From assembly GCF_020080835.1 (NCBI RefSeq), contig NC_058159.1, positions 8,122,001 through 8,186,000 on the forward strand: a stretch of 64,000 nucleotides of DNA. Reading direction: 5' to 3'. Below the pieces are notes generated by a model. It was not told the DNA's origin. It did no database searches and worked only from the letters and a program-made list of their open reading frames with translations. The position numbers and the translations under genes were made by a program. Position 1 is the first letter of the stretch, and each line of letters opens with the position of its first letter. This document shows, in pieces, positions 46,921 to 57,800 of this stretch. Source of the DNA: Cotesia glomerata (lineage: Eukaryota > Arthropoda > Insecta > Hymenoptera > Braconidae).

Positions 46921-47904
46921 ATGGAGGCGTCTCCAGTAAAATTGCGTAGCAACCGAGCCGCTGAATCAACCAAGCTGACATTGAATGAGTCTCCATACTG
47001 GGAGTACATTCTCCGCGAGTTTGTGTTCAAGACAATATCGTCATTACCCCAATCCAACAATGTTCTATACAAGAAGTTGCTGGAAGCTCCATTTTACGGT
47101 GGCCCGCTCCTGACATTATCTAATGAAGACAATACGTTATTGTCCCGAGGAGACGTTTATCATCTTCCGAACGGGCAATGGATCCTGTGCCAGGAAGGCT
47201 GCGAAAACTGTAAACTCTGTTCAAACCAGAAAGACTCTCTCGTGAAGTGGGAACTAAAAAAAGTTAAACCTAATACATCATCCGATCTGTACAAATACGA
47301 TCTTCAATTAACAGTGATACCACAAAGAGGAAGCACTGCTCTCTCGAACTTCGGGATTGAGAACATTTACATTCCTTATGAAATAAAATCGTCTACTGAA
47401 TCATCGAAATCGGATTCGCTTGTTACAGAGCATTCACATATTGACCGAACAAGATTCAGTCGATCTTGGCGTCGAATGCAGAGAGATCAAATTGGACAGC
47501 TTGATAAAGATAGTACAAATATTAATCAAACGGAAGAACTATTATCACTCGATAATTCAACAACAGACTCCCAATTGATACCACGTGACGATATTGGTGA
47601 TTCACATGACACTTCGCCTGCACATCGATTAATTCTCGGAGCTGACCAGTTGGGCAACAAGCATGTCATCCATATTTTGTCTCTTAATTCATCCTCATCG
47701 GAAAAATTAAATTTTTATAACGATGTTGATTATCAGCTTATGAACAATGCCGAGAAATTAAGTAAGTTGTATTCGAATGTTCGGAAATTGTCGCCGTACC
47801 AACGGTATCTCGAGAAAATATTGGATTCTATTCACAACCATCGTCCTATTGTTGAAACATTTTTATCTTATGATCAATTAAACCTAAATAAACGTGATAA
47901 GTGA
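46921..47904 (+). CDS. Intact gene of unknown function, 327 aa
   Basis: ATG at 46921 opens a clean frame to TGA, with AATAAA-type signals near 47976. Codon use is clearly more GC-rich than the surroundings, as in a selected coding region. The N-terminal 110 residues look like a folded domain (ESPYWEYILREFVFKTISSL, then YGGPLLTLSN, GDVYHLPNGQWILCQ). A tight Cys cluster, CQEGCENCKLC, follows, which could bind zinc. The middle (about 165-250) is Ser/Thr/Asp-rich and probably disordered. The last 70 residues are helical (KLSKLYSNVRKLSPYQRYLE). There is no signal peptide and no membrane segment. I do not recognise the family. It is the best candidate for a normal host gene on the plus strand here. 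It may be single-exon or have a 5'-UTR intron. Confidence 0.75.
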   Translation: MEASPVKLRSNRAAESTKLTLNESPYWEYILREFVFKTISSLPQSNNVLYKKLLEAPFYGGPLLTLSNEDNTLLSRGDVYHLPNGQWILCQEGCENCKLCSNQKDSLVKWELKKVKPNTSSDLYKYDLQLTVIPQRGSTALSNFGIENIYIPYEIKSSTESSKSDSLVTEHSHIDRTRFSRSWRRMQRDQIGQLDKDSTNINQTEELLSLDNSTTDSQLIPRDDIGDSHDTSPAHRLILGADQLGNKHVIHILSLNSSSSEKLNFYNDVDYQLMNNAEKLSKLYSNVRKLSPYQRYLEKILDSIHNHRPIVETFLSYDQLNLNKRDK

Positions 47905-47989
47905 TTGATAATGTTGAATTATAATTTTTCAAGTTCTATTCCATAAAAATTAATATTATCGGTATCATACATTCTAAATAAAAAATAAT

Positions 47990-48692
47990 TAATGAACTAA
48001 TGTATCGAATTTTTTAAAATAGGTATGTTGTTGTATATGTATTGTAAAGAAACTGCCAAATAGTTTGACCTCAAATCTGCGTTATGACAGTTTAAATTCT
48101 AAATGTAATATTAATAATTATGCACTGATAAAAAATAAATTATTTAATCCAAGAGAAAAAATTTTGAACCAAGAGATTTTTTTGACTTATGTTAATTTTT
48201 TGTAACTCTAGAATTTTTCTACTCAATTCAAGACACAACCATTCTTAAAAATTATCTTCTTGGTTCAAGATTGTTCCTAAAATTAATTATTATATCAGTC
48301 TGTTTTGTGGGATGTCATTAATTATTAAATCTTATTTTATTAAAAATACTAAATTAATCATTCATGTGAGACGATTTTTTACAGATAAAAATAAATCCAC
48401 GTAAGTAAAACTTGCATTGAACATTATTGCATTCAAATTTGATTCACAATATTTTAATTTTCTAAAAGTGGGACTGCATCTACTTTGTCATAAGAAATCG
48501 AAAGATGAATTTATTCAAGATTTTTTTTTTTAATTTTTTTTTTTCGGTTTAGTGAATAAAGTTTAAAAATAAAAAATTCACATTTGTTCCACTTTTTATT
48601 GAAATTTTTCTGCTATAAACTTTTCGAGTGTAAATACATTACCATACTTCTGCATAATTACCCAAAATTTTACACATATCAAGTGTTACGTA
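47990..48692. other. Non-coding spacer
   Basis: AT-rich 3' flank of the 327-aa gene up to the TIR element; no feature found. Confidence 0.5.
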
Positions 48693-49480
48693 TTCGCTGG
48701 GTGCGTAAGGCATAGTGGGAGACACAAAACTGATGTCAGCGCCCGCTGCGGGACAATACAGAACTAAGGGTGGCTCTTTATTACTAAAAGCTATGAAAAT
48801 AACACGTGTGTTAGTTTATTTAAATAAATAAAATAAAATGGGTCATCAAAATTGTTGTGTAGTTAATTATAAAAATACTAGTAGAAATAGTGATTGTAAA
48901 TTTTATAAGTTTCCGGTTGCCAATTGGAAATTAAATCAGCGAAAAAAATGGATAGCTACTGCTCAACATCTCTCATATGTTCAGCCAGGATTAAATTTTT
49001 ACCCTTTATTAAAGTTTGTGGTTGAAAAATAATATTATGGGTAATAGATTGCAAAATTAAATAAAGAATATAAAAATTTAAGATATATTCGTAAATATAA
49101 AGTTATGTTAAATAGAGCTATTCGTTATTTTTTATATAATTTCAGATTGTTATATATTTAATATTAATACGGATTTTTCATTTAATATTAATTTAACAAT
49201 AAACACCTTGACAGATTTTAACACTGATTAACCTAATTCACTTGAGATTTGTTTTAGTTATTGTGTTTATTTTCCTTACTATTTTCAACTGACCCAAGAA
49301 AAAATTTTTAATTTAATCTACATTCTGTGTAATATGTCACATTTTACATAGAAAACAAATTTTTTTCAAGTTTATTTAATTGTTTAAATAACTATTTGGC
49401 ATCTAATACATGTAAATTTTCTTAAAAAAGCCACCGTAAGTTGTATCGTCAGGTGGCGGTGGGGTCACGCACCCAGCGAA
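48693..49480. mobile_element. 788-bp TIR element carrying a THAP fragment
   Basis: The perfect terminal inverted repeat TTCGCTGGGTGCGT/ACGCACCCAGCGAA is flanked by TA on both sides (48691-48692, 49481-49482). Just inside the ends the sequences differ. A broken THAP zinc-finger ORF lies near the left end, so this is probably an internal-deletion derivative of a transposon whose transposase had an N-terminal THAP domain, as in P-type elements. The TA duplication is unlike the 8 bp of classical P elements. Confidence 0.75.
48838..49032 (+). pseudogene. N-terminal THAP zinc-finger fragment
   Basis: The frame begins MGHQNCCVVNYKNTSRNSDC and continues with KFYKFPVANWKLNQRKKWIA, the typical first half of a THAP domain (C-x2-4-C, then the basic W-x-A segment). 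The usual second Cys appears as Tyr (VVNYKN where VVNCKN is expected). The frame stops before the C-x2-H pair and AVPTF-like end. At 64 codons it cannot form a complete zinc site. It most likely derives from the transposase of the parent element. Confidence 0.75.
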
Positions 49481-51344
49481 TAAGTACAACGAAGAGTTTT
49501 ATAAGTACATCGTAAGTACTACTTTGACTCGAGACGAAGTATGTGCAATGTAAAGTAATAGCGATAATACATAAGATTAATTTAACTTCTACTGGAAGTT
49601 AAATTCCAAGTTTCCGAAGTAGGTTCATTGAAATAAGTCAATATTGAGGGAATCATCAAACATTTTCCCTTCAAAGATTTGAATACTGTTGAAAGTTGCT
49701 CTGTCGACAATGAACTTTTAAAATTCTTTGCCCTACATTCCAAAAATCATTAAACAATCAACAAATAATACCCCAATAAAATAATTTCTCCATCGCATCA
49801 ATAAAACGTATTTAAAAACGAAACCTGTCAGAATTAATATTGTCCATTTCACAATGCAGACAACTTTTCAAATTGATATTGAACATGTTATAACCATAAA
49901 ATTTTTTATAAAAAAAAAAAAAAAGAAAAGCAGTAACATTGAATAATTCCAGGCATCAATATTTATCATCTCCATAATTCAGTAAACAATTACATCCAAT
50001 ATTCAAGGTTCCCTTTAACCTAGTATCAGTTCATCAGAGTTGGATATTTTGTTTGACAATGCTCGAAAATTTATAGGGACACGATATACGGACAGTGGTA
50101 TTAACAGTATTACCATTGCATTGAGAAACGCACAGTACAGTGCAGAACAGCACAGAACAGAACATAGCAGAGTACAGCAGATATGCCCGGCTGGTGAAAT
50201 ACAACACTATGGATAGCACGTTGTTGAACAAACAACGCGAGAATATTCAATGCTTGTTTCACGCTCGCGCATGTGAGTGATCGTTAATTCGATCGTTCGC
50301 CTTTACTCAATGGTAATGTGATCGCTTAATACCTTCTAATGCAAATAAACGCAAACCACTGTTTAGTTTTCTCTCTCTGTGCATAATACTCACATCATTA
50401 CAAATATATCCTTCAATGGTATGCTGACTGCTCCCTCCCATTCTCTCTTCTGTAGATTAGATGCACCTAACACAACTAAATCTATTTATTCTATTCTGGT
50501 ATGAGCGATATATTCTGCATAAGAGAAGAGAAGTAGTTAGCTATACACCCGTCTGAAGTCTCAAGGATGCTGATACGACTTCATATGTATTTGTTATAAT
50601 TATAGCATGCTAATAGATAGAAAACCAACCGAAATCAAAATCAGCATATGTTTGGTACCAGAAATACACATGATGGGGATTCGCACTGTAAATTGGATGT
50701 CGGTTTCTATATATCTAGATCTATATCTACATATAGTATACTATTATGTGCCTCATATTGTATGTTGTCAGTTAGAATAGGCGGGTTCAAGAGGTTAGGC
50801 GAGCTAGTGCTTATATTTAATTAAGGAGGAAACTAGTATAATGAAAACGCGGAGATGAGAACAGCTATAGGGAAAGTAGGACACAAAACAGAAAGCTTTT
50901 CGGCGAGGGTGAGATGGTAGCTCGTCTAATTATCTTCCCTTACATTCACCAACGCTCCAAACCTGTTCCTCATAACCCCGTTCTATTTTCTTTATTGTTT
51001 AGACTGTCACTTTTTGATGTCTACGATCATTTTTCTTGTCCATTAGTTTCACTTTTAACGAATATTTATTCTCTATTTTGAAACTTAAATTTTCATTAAT
51101 TTATTCTTATTGTCATTTATTTAATCGTTTACTTTAAAAAGACCCAACAGCTCACGTCATTAACAGATTCAGGTTAAACGGAAAAATGTTTAATTTATTT
51201 CAGTGGTTTTCTCGTTTCTATGACATTGGATAAATTTATAAAAATTATGAGAGTACCATGTACGAAAAAGAGTATAAATAAAAATAGTTATAGAGTTCTT
51301 TAATGTTTCGAATTATGAGTCGTGCAATTTTTTATAGATTATAT
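49481..51344. other. Non-coding, less repetitive region
   Basis: There is no coding frame. Positions 50110-50180 hold a run of CAGTACAG/CAGAACAG words, a degenerate short tandem repeat. Positions 50280-51000 have moderate base composition without repeats and could be regulatory or intronic sequence of a gene outside the window. No element border found. Confidence 0.4.
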
Positions 51345-52105
51345 CCCGAGTCGAAATTTAAATCGTAGATTCAAGGTATTGAACGTTCAAATCGTAGGTT
51401 GAGCGTATTAGACGTTGAAAACGTAGGATCAACGTATTGAACGTTAAAATCGTCATTAGAACGTAATGGACGTTAATAACGTATGCTGAACGTATCCAAC
51501 GTATTATAAATGTGAAGAGAACCAATAATGGGTGAAAATAAGTAATATTAAAACTACTCAAATAACTACACATGTTTGAAACGTAAATGGACAAGAAAAA
51601 TTTTTTTTTCAGTTCTATTAGGGAGATTTTACATTTCTTAGCTTAAATTTACCATTTTTTTGACGAAAATGCTTTATCGAAATTTTTTACCCTCAGAATG
51701 GTTTCCAAAATTATGTAAAATTTTATTAAATATCATTCATACGATTTTATACCAAAAATGGCCTCATAAATCTGTATATAAAATGATAACTTTTTATACA
51801 ATCTTATAAAATTTTGTGCCAGTGGATTTTTACAAAAAAAAATTAAAATTTTTAACTTCCCGCTAAGAAAATTAAAAATGTGTAGTTATTTGAGCAGTTT
51901 TAATATTACTATTTTCACCAATTATTGGTTCTCTTCACATTTATAATACGTTGGGTACGTTCAACATACGTTTTTTACGTTCATTACGTTCAAATGACGA
52001 TTTCAACGTTCAATACGTTGATCCTACGTTTTCAACGTCTAATACGCTCAACCTACGATTTGAACGTTCAATACGTTGAATCTACGATTTAAGTTTCGAC
52101 TCGGG
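51345..52105. mobile_element. 'ACGTT' foldback element with about 215-bp arms
   Basis: CCCGAGTCGAAATTTAAATC (left) is mirrored by GATTTAAGTTTCGACTCGGG (right). Each arm is a degenerate array of ACGTTCAATACGTTGA-like words, running out to CACATTTATAATACGTTG. The 300-bp centre includes a scrap of the 'CCCGC' family (AACTTCCCGCTAAGAAAATT at about 51854). Confidence 0.82.
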
Positions 52106-52440
52106 ATCCAATCCGATTTTCAAAAATTGAGTTTCTATTATTTTTTCGTCGACAGAAAAACGTTGTCAGGTGTCAGAACTGATCCAAATTTGACACTGAT
52201 CGGTGAGTAGATTCCGATTTTAGTTGAAGAATTCAAATTAAATTTCGTATTCTCCTTTTTTTTTTGTTTCTTTCGTGTATTACCGAAACGTGATGGGAGG
52301 ATTTTAAAATCTAATCAGCTATTGAACTCACTAACGGCTATTGATTACCTGACGAGTAAATCAAATTTGGTTGATTTATTTGAAAGGTACTGTGAACGGA
52401 ACCAGTGAGGAAAATGGTTATTTGTACGTTTGAATAAGTA

Positions 52441-53404
52441 CACGGAAAAAAAAATTTCGTTCTAGTAACCTAACTGTAGAGTTACCACAACTATACACAG
52501 TTTACTGTTCGTTGTAGAGTTACAGTAACATAATGTTATTTAGTTCTGATAACTCAATGTTGTTGAGCTCTCAGAGCTCTACGGGATTGTTCTCAGAGCC
52601 AAACGGTATAGTTGGGAGCGCCCTACGTTGCGCAGTAATGGAGTGCGCTGACATATTTCATAACCTTCTAAAATGACAAACAGAATTATTTTGTTACTCA
52701 TCCATATTATTATAAATATATGAGGACAATTAAGTTTCCAGTTTATTTATTTAAGGAAATAGGTTTTTTTTTTTGTCAAATTGAATTTCGTTAGAACAGT
52801 TTTGTATTTGTGGTTTTTCAAGGGTCATTTGCAGTGACTGTTAATTTAATTTATTAGTTGAATATATTGTGATAAGTAATGAGTTATCGGAATACATTCA
52901 AAAGACCCCATTTAACACAAAATAAAATTTGTTTTCGTTTATTTATCTCTTCTTGTGCATATACGGTAGTGATTTTATGTCCAATATTTATTAATATAAT
53001 CAAAAAAATAAGATAATTTTGTGACGACCATATTTTTATTTTACAAATAATTTTTATTTGTAATATAAGTTCTATTATTATTTTATTTCTATTATAATAC
53101 TATTCTTATTTGTCATATACAATTATTGTTGGCAATATAAATTCGTTCTGTCGGATTTATTTATTAAATTATCAATGCTAAATCGTAAAAAAAATTATTA
53201 ATCAGACTGTCAAAAATTTGTTATAGTCTCAGAACGATCCTGTAGAGTTGTGAGAGGTAAATAACGTTTAGCTCTCAGAGCTCAACGATGTAAAGTTGCA
53301 GGAGCCAAACGGTATTGTTACCATAAGAGAACGTTAACCTACTGGAACTTTTTACAACTAACTAACTACTATAGAGTTCCTATAGCAAAATTTTTTTCTC
53401 CGTG
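52441..53404. mobile_element. MITE-like element, copy 2 of the inverted pair
   Basis: Starts CACGGAAAAAAAAATTTCGT, ends TTTTTTTCTCCGTG. Reverse complement of 8583-9532 with few differences, so both copies moved fairly recently. Confidence 0.82.
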
Positions 53405-53750
53405 TAGCTTTGAAACTACTTTACAAAATAGTTAAAAAATCATGCTGTTGATAGTGCCGAATGTTCCACGAATTACCGTGGTCTTGAATAATAATTTTTG
53501 AAGAAATTTTATTTTCGCGTTGATACCGATAAAATACTGAAGAATTCATTAGAGAAAATTTTCGAGATAGCAATATCATTGACTGTCAATTGTATTTTTT
53601 TTTATACATTCAACCTCTAAAATTGAAGCTTGTTTAATCTAAGTGACTATCTAAAATTATGATTTTTAGTTGATAAAATTTGTCGATTCATAAGGAAATA
53701 AACAAAAAAAAACTATATCTTACTCTTTAAATATTGAGGCTACATCTGTA

Positions 53751-54849
53751 AAAAAAATTAGGAAAACGGTTGACCCTGAAAGCCATCCTTGCAACTTCCC
53801 GCCAATGCCATACCCAAACGCTTGAAATTGCACTTATGACGTTTCTGAGCTCTTTGAGCTCAAAAATACAATTTGTGTGTTATTTTGAGCTCTTCGAGCT
53901 CAAAAGTCTAATAGAAGTTTGATGAAATACAATTTTTTGAATTTTCACGGATAAAAGAAAACTCGAAAAATCACAGTATAAAATGTAAAATCGATCGCGT
54001 CGTAATAAAAACTAGAAAAATTACAGCTTGAAATAACATTTTTCTAAATTCAATTTTTTAATTTAATATTCAGAGCTTTCAATGTAAATATTACATTCTA
54101 TAATGTAGTTCTTATAAAATCTGTAATAATTACAATCTGAAACTGTAATTTTTCCAGTTTTCATCACGAAACGCCACGTTGCATTATATACTGTAATTTT
54201 TCGAGTTTCTTTTTTCCGTGTTCAAACTGCAATATCTTTTGAATGAATGAACCGATTTCCACGCGGTGTGCAGCATTCGACGCAGTTTTTGAAGCCTCAT
54301 AAAGAATCTTTGAGTATGAATTGATCGAACTAGGAATTTCGGAGTGATTCCGAAAAAACCCTTTTTCGGTTTTCTTTCGACAACGATAACTCACGAACAA
54401 ATCAACCGATTTTGACTGGACTGGCGGCAATCGACGTAGTCTTTTGATGTTAAGAGCTGATTAGTTTTTATAATTGATCGATAAAGCCGTTTAAAAGTTA
54501 TTCCAAAAAAACCACATTTGAAAAAAATTTTTTTTGTAGTTTTTTTGAGATTTCTCAAAATCTACCGGTCTGAATCGATTCAAAGTGTATTCAAAATCTA
54601 AGTTTGGTTAAGCCCTTTCGAATGGCGCCAACCAAGATAAAATCGGTTATGCCGTTCAAAAGTTATAAGAGGATTACACACACACACACACACACACACA
54701 CAAATACGGACATCATCGCAAAAACATTCAGGGAAGCTTCCTAGGACCTCAAAACGTCGAGATCTGATGAAAACTCGATTTTCGAAAAACGGGATAAAAC
54801 CTATAACTTCACGATTTTTGAAAATTTTCAATTTTCTTAGCGGGAAGTT
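53751..54849 (-). mobile_element. 'CCCGC' family repeat, copy H, with a nested MITE
   Basis: It starts AAAATTAGGAAAACGGTTGA, has GAGCTC palindromes, only a short (CA)n tract at about 54678-54702, and ends CTTAGCGGGAAGTT. The family sequence GAATTTTCAAACTGC is interrupted at 53946-54220. Confidence 0.85.
53946..54220. mobile_element. 275-bp MITE inserted in copy H
   Basis: CACGGATAAAAGAAAACTCG is mirrored by CGAGTTTCTTTTTTCCGTG. Removing it rejoins the host repeat without a gap. The interior contains GAAAAATTACAG words in both directions and a relative lies at 33155-33426. Confidence 0.82.
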
Positions 54850-57800
54850 AAAAAGCAAAAATTAAAAAAAAAAAAATTTTTTTTGTTAAGAATACAAATT
54901 TTTTATTTAAATAAATTTAGTGCTATCTGTTGGTAATACATTTAATCATGTTGAAAGTGTAGCGACACCGTTGCATTGTTCACGCTATAATAGCCAGGAA
55001 AAGGAAGCAATATAAGTCAACCGGGATACAAGCCTACAGCCGATACCGTCGATATCTACCGACACGCACATACACACTTTCTCACACGCAACATGCTTGC
55101 AAAAAAACATCAATAGTAACCGTTTATGCCCAAAAAGTTCCAATAATTTTTAGTCTGTTTGACTAAGATGACAACCTTTGGATTTTTTGCATTTTATGCA
55201 CATGTATAATATATCACGCTAATCGATCAAATAAAATCGACACATTTCTTATACCTAAATGTGATATTTATAATTTAATATATTATATAACTGAGTAGAC
55301 GGGACTTTCAGCATTAAGAAGGTTGACGCAACTAGCGAAACAGGTGCGCTTACACACGACTACCGGGATCTATCATCCACTCAGTTCACACATGAATAAG
55401 TGTAACTAATAAACGTAACTAACAAAAAATTTCACACAATATTGTAATAAAAAACAATAACGGTCACATTATTCTATAAAGATGATCAAATGGAAATATT
55501 TATTAATGAAAGATATTTTATTTTTTATATTAATAATAGATATAAGTCTTATTTCTATATTAAAATACGACTGTTTGCTATTTGATTACTATACTGTGCA
55601 AAATATTCGCATAAATTAACTAGTTCTTGCTAATCATTTATTGTTCAGGTTATGCGCGTCGTCTATACACTTATCACTCCGTTTTAACGTATGTATAAAA
55701 AAAATATAATCATGTGTTTAAACTAAGGATGCAGAAATTTGAAGATTCATAAACGATTTGACAGGTTTGTAAAAAGTAACTTCAATTGAGCCAGTACAAA
55801 CGACGAGAAAAGTATGAAGATAAAACGTGAGTTTCTTATTGTGAAATGGAAAAAAGCTCAACTTTATCCAAGTGTGACTGAATGCATGTATCCCTACAAA
55901 ATCAATATTCATACTCACTTTTCACTTGATAAAAGGTAATACTAGCACCCTTAACACAAGCTTAAGTTCACACAAGAATACTTTAAATTCCAAATGCATA
56001 AACGTTAAAAATAATCTAAGGAATAAGTATAAGTGCAAGTCTATGGTTGTGTGATAATACGTCTACATACTTAGATATATATGTGTGTGTATGTGTTGTT
56101 GAAAAACCAAGAGAGTAAGTTTTAACAACACCCGTTGGTATTATCAGACCAGAAGCAGCACTCATCGAAGTAGGCAGCATGTTAGAACTCTTTCAGCATC
56201 TCTTATCCGCAAAACTCATTCCATCATTGCATTTTCGCTTACTTTCACATACCTATCTCATCCCCTTGAGAAACCACTTCCATGTGGTAGACGTAGGATG
56301 GAGAAGAGTTTCGGATGATGAGCCCAGAGTTGCTCCACTTCGCTTTCGGCCGTACCGTTCGGTACCTTGGGGCTCTCGCCAAATGGAAAGAAGTAATAAA
56401 CGATTTATTCTTATAACTAAAGAGACCAGACCAGCTAGATTACTCTGGCCGATAACTGCCCAATTTAAGTAGATAATTGTTTGAAATAAAAAATTTATCA
56501 CTGCCAAGTGATAAGCGATAAATCTTTTATAGCAAATAATCTAGATTGAGTTGTTTTGAAAATAAAATCCCACAAAAAACAGTTTCACTGTAAATTGTTG
56601 CGCTAAGTAGACGTTTCACTATTTTTAAAATAATAATAATTTGATTTTTACAAAAAATTATGATATGAAAAGAAAACTAAACAACACATACGCTTTAGAT
56701 TGGAAATAAAATAATGGTGGAACGAATAAAGATTCTAAAGTATAGAAAAAATCTTCTATCCATTAACTTTGGGACAAATCTACAGCTGTGCAAAAATAAA
56801 TTAGCACTTCTTAAATCATTTAATAATCGTTTCAAAAATGTCCTATAAAAGTTTCGAAATTGTTCTCAATATGTTTCAAATTTGTATTAAAAACATTATA
56901 AAACTGTCCTAAAAATGTTCCAAAATTGTTCTAAAATTATCCAAAATTTGTTCTTAAATTATTGGAAAAATGTTCCACATAGGATTTTGAGGACAAAATT
57001 TTAACTAAATTGTTTAAAATAAAACGCGTGATCCTTAAATTATCTTAGAAGTATTCCAAAAATTAAAAAAAAAATACTTAAAATTCACAAAAAAGTTCTT
57101 AAAATGCACTATTTGAAAATTTTCGATTATTTATGTGATGTGAACAAGTTCGAATATGAGCAAAATTAGTCGATTAGTTCAGAAATGGTAGCCAGTTAAA
57201 ATTTTCAACATAGTGAATTTGATTGAGAGGAGATAACTTAATTTTGAAAAATGCAAATTAAGGCTTATGAAATTGCCTTTTATTTGACTTATGAATGTTA
57301 CTCCACAAGTTATTAGAAACAAATAAAGATAATTCATTTCTAAGAAATCTACATTCCATTTCGGTTGAGGTTGTATTATTTTTATTTAAAAAATAATATT
57401 TATTTTTCTAGAAGCCGTCAAAAATATTATATATCTATGAATATTATTGAATAGTTTCTTTTAAGGATACATCACAAATATAATTTTTCATCGATGAATA
57501 TCATCCGTAATTACGAAAATAATATAATATTTATTATAAGAAGCTATGCGTTTAAGTCAAAAAGCACATGCAGGAGATTGCTTCCTACATCTTCCGATCT
57601 TTTCAATATCCATACCGAAGAATCGCAAAAATTCGGATATTAGTTTGGTGTTTTACGTCTTGTACTCGTAATCGTGAGCGAGGAAACTGAGTATACACGA
57701 AATGAAATGGAGAGCCGAGCCACTGAGGACTTTGAATATTATATATTGCATGTGTGTGTAAGGGGCGGAAATGTTAGCGGATAAAGAACGTAAAGGAATA

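Noticed and set aside
56179..56472. 97-codon plus-strand frame with higher GC content
   Set aside because: There is no recognisable domain and no splice or polyadenylation support; it may be a non-coding exon, but there is no evidence either way.
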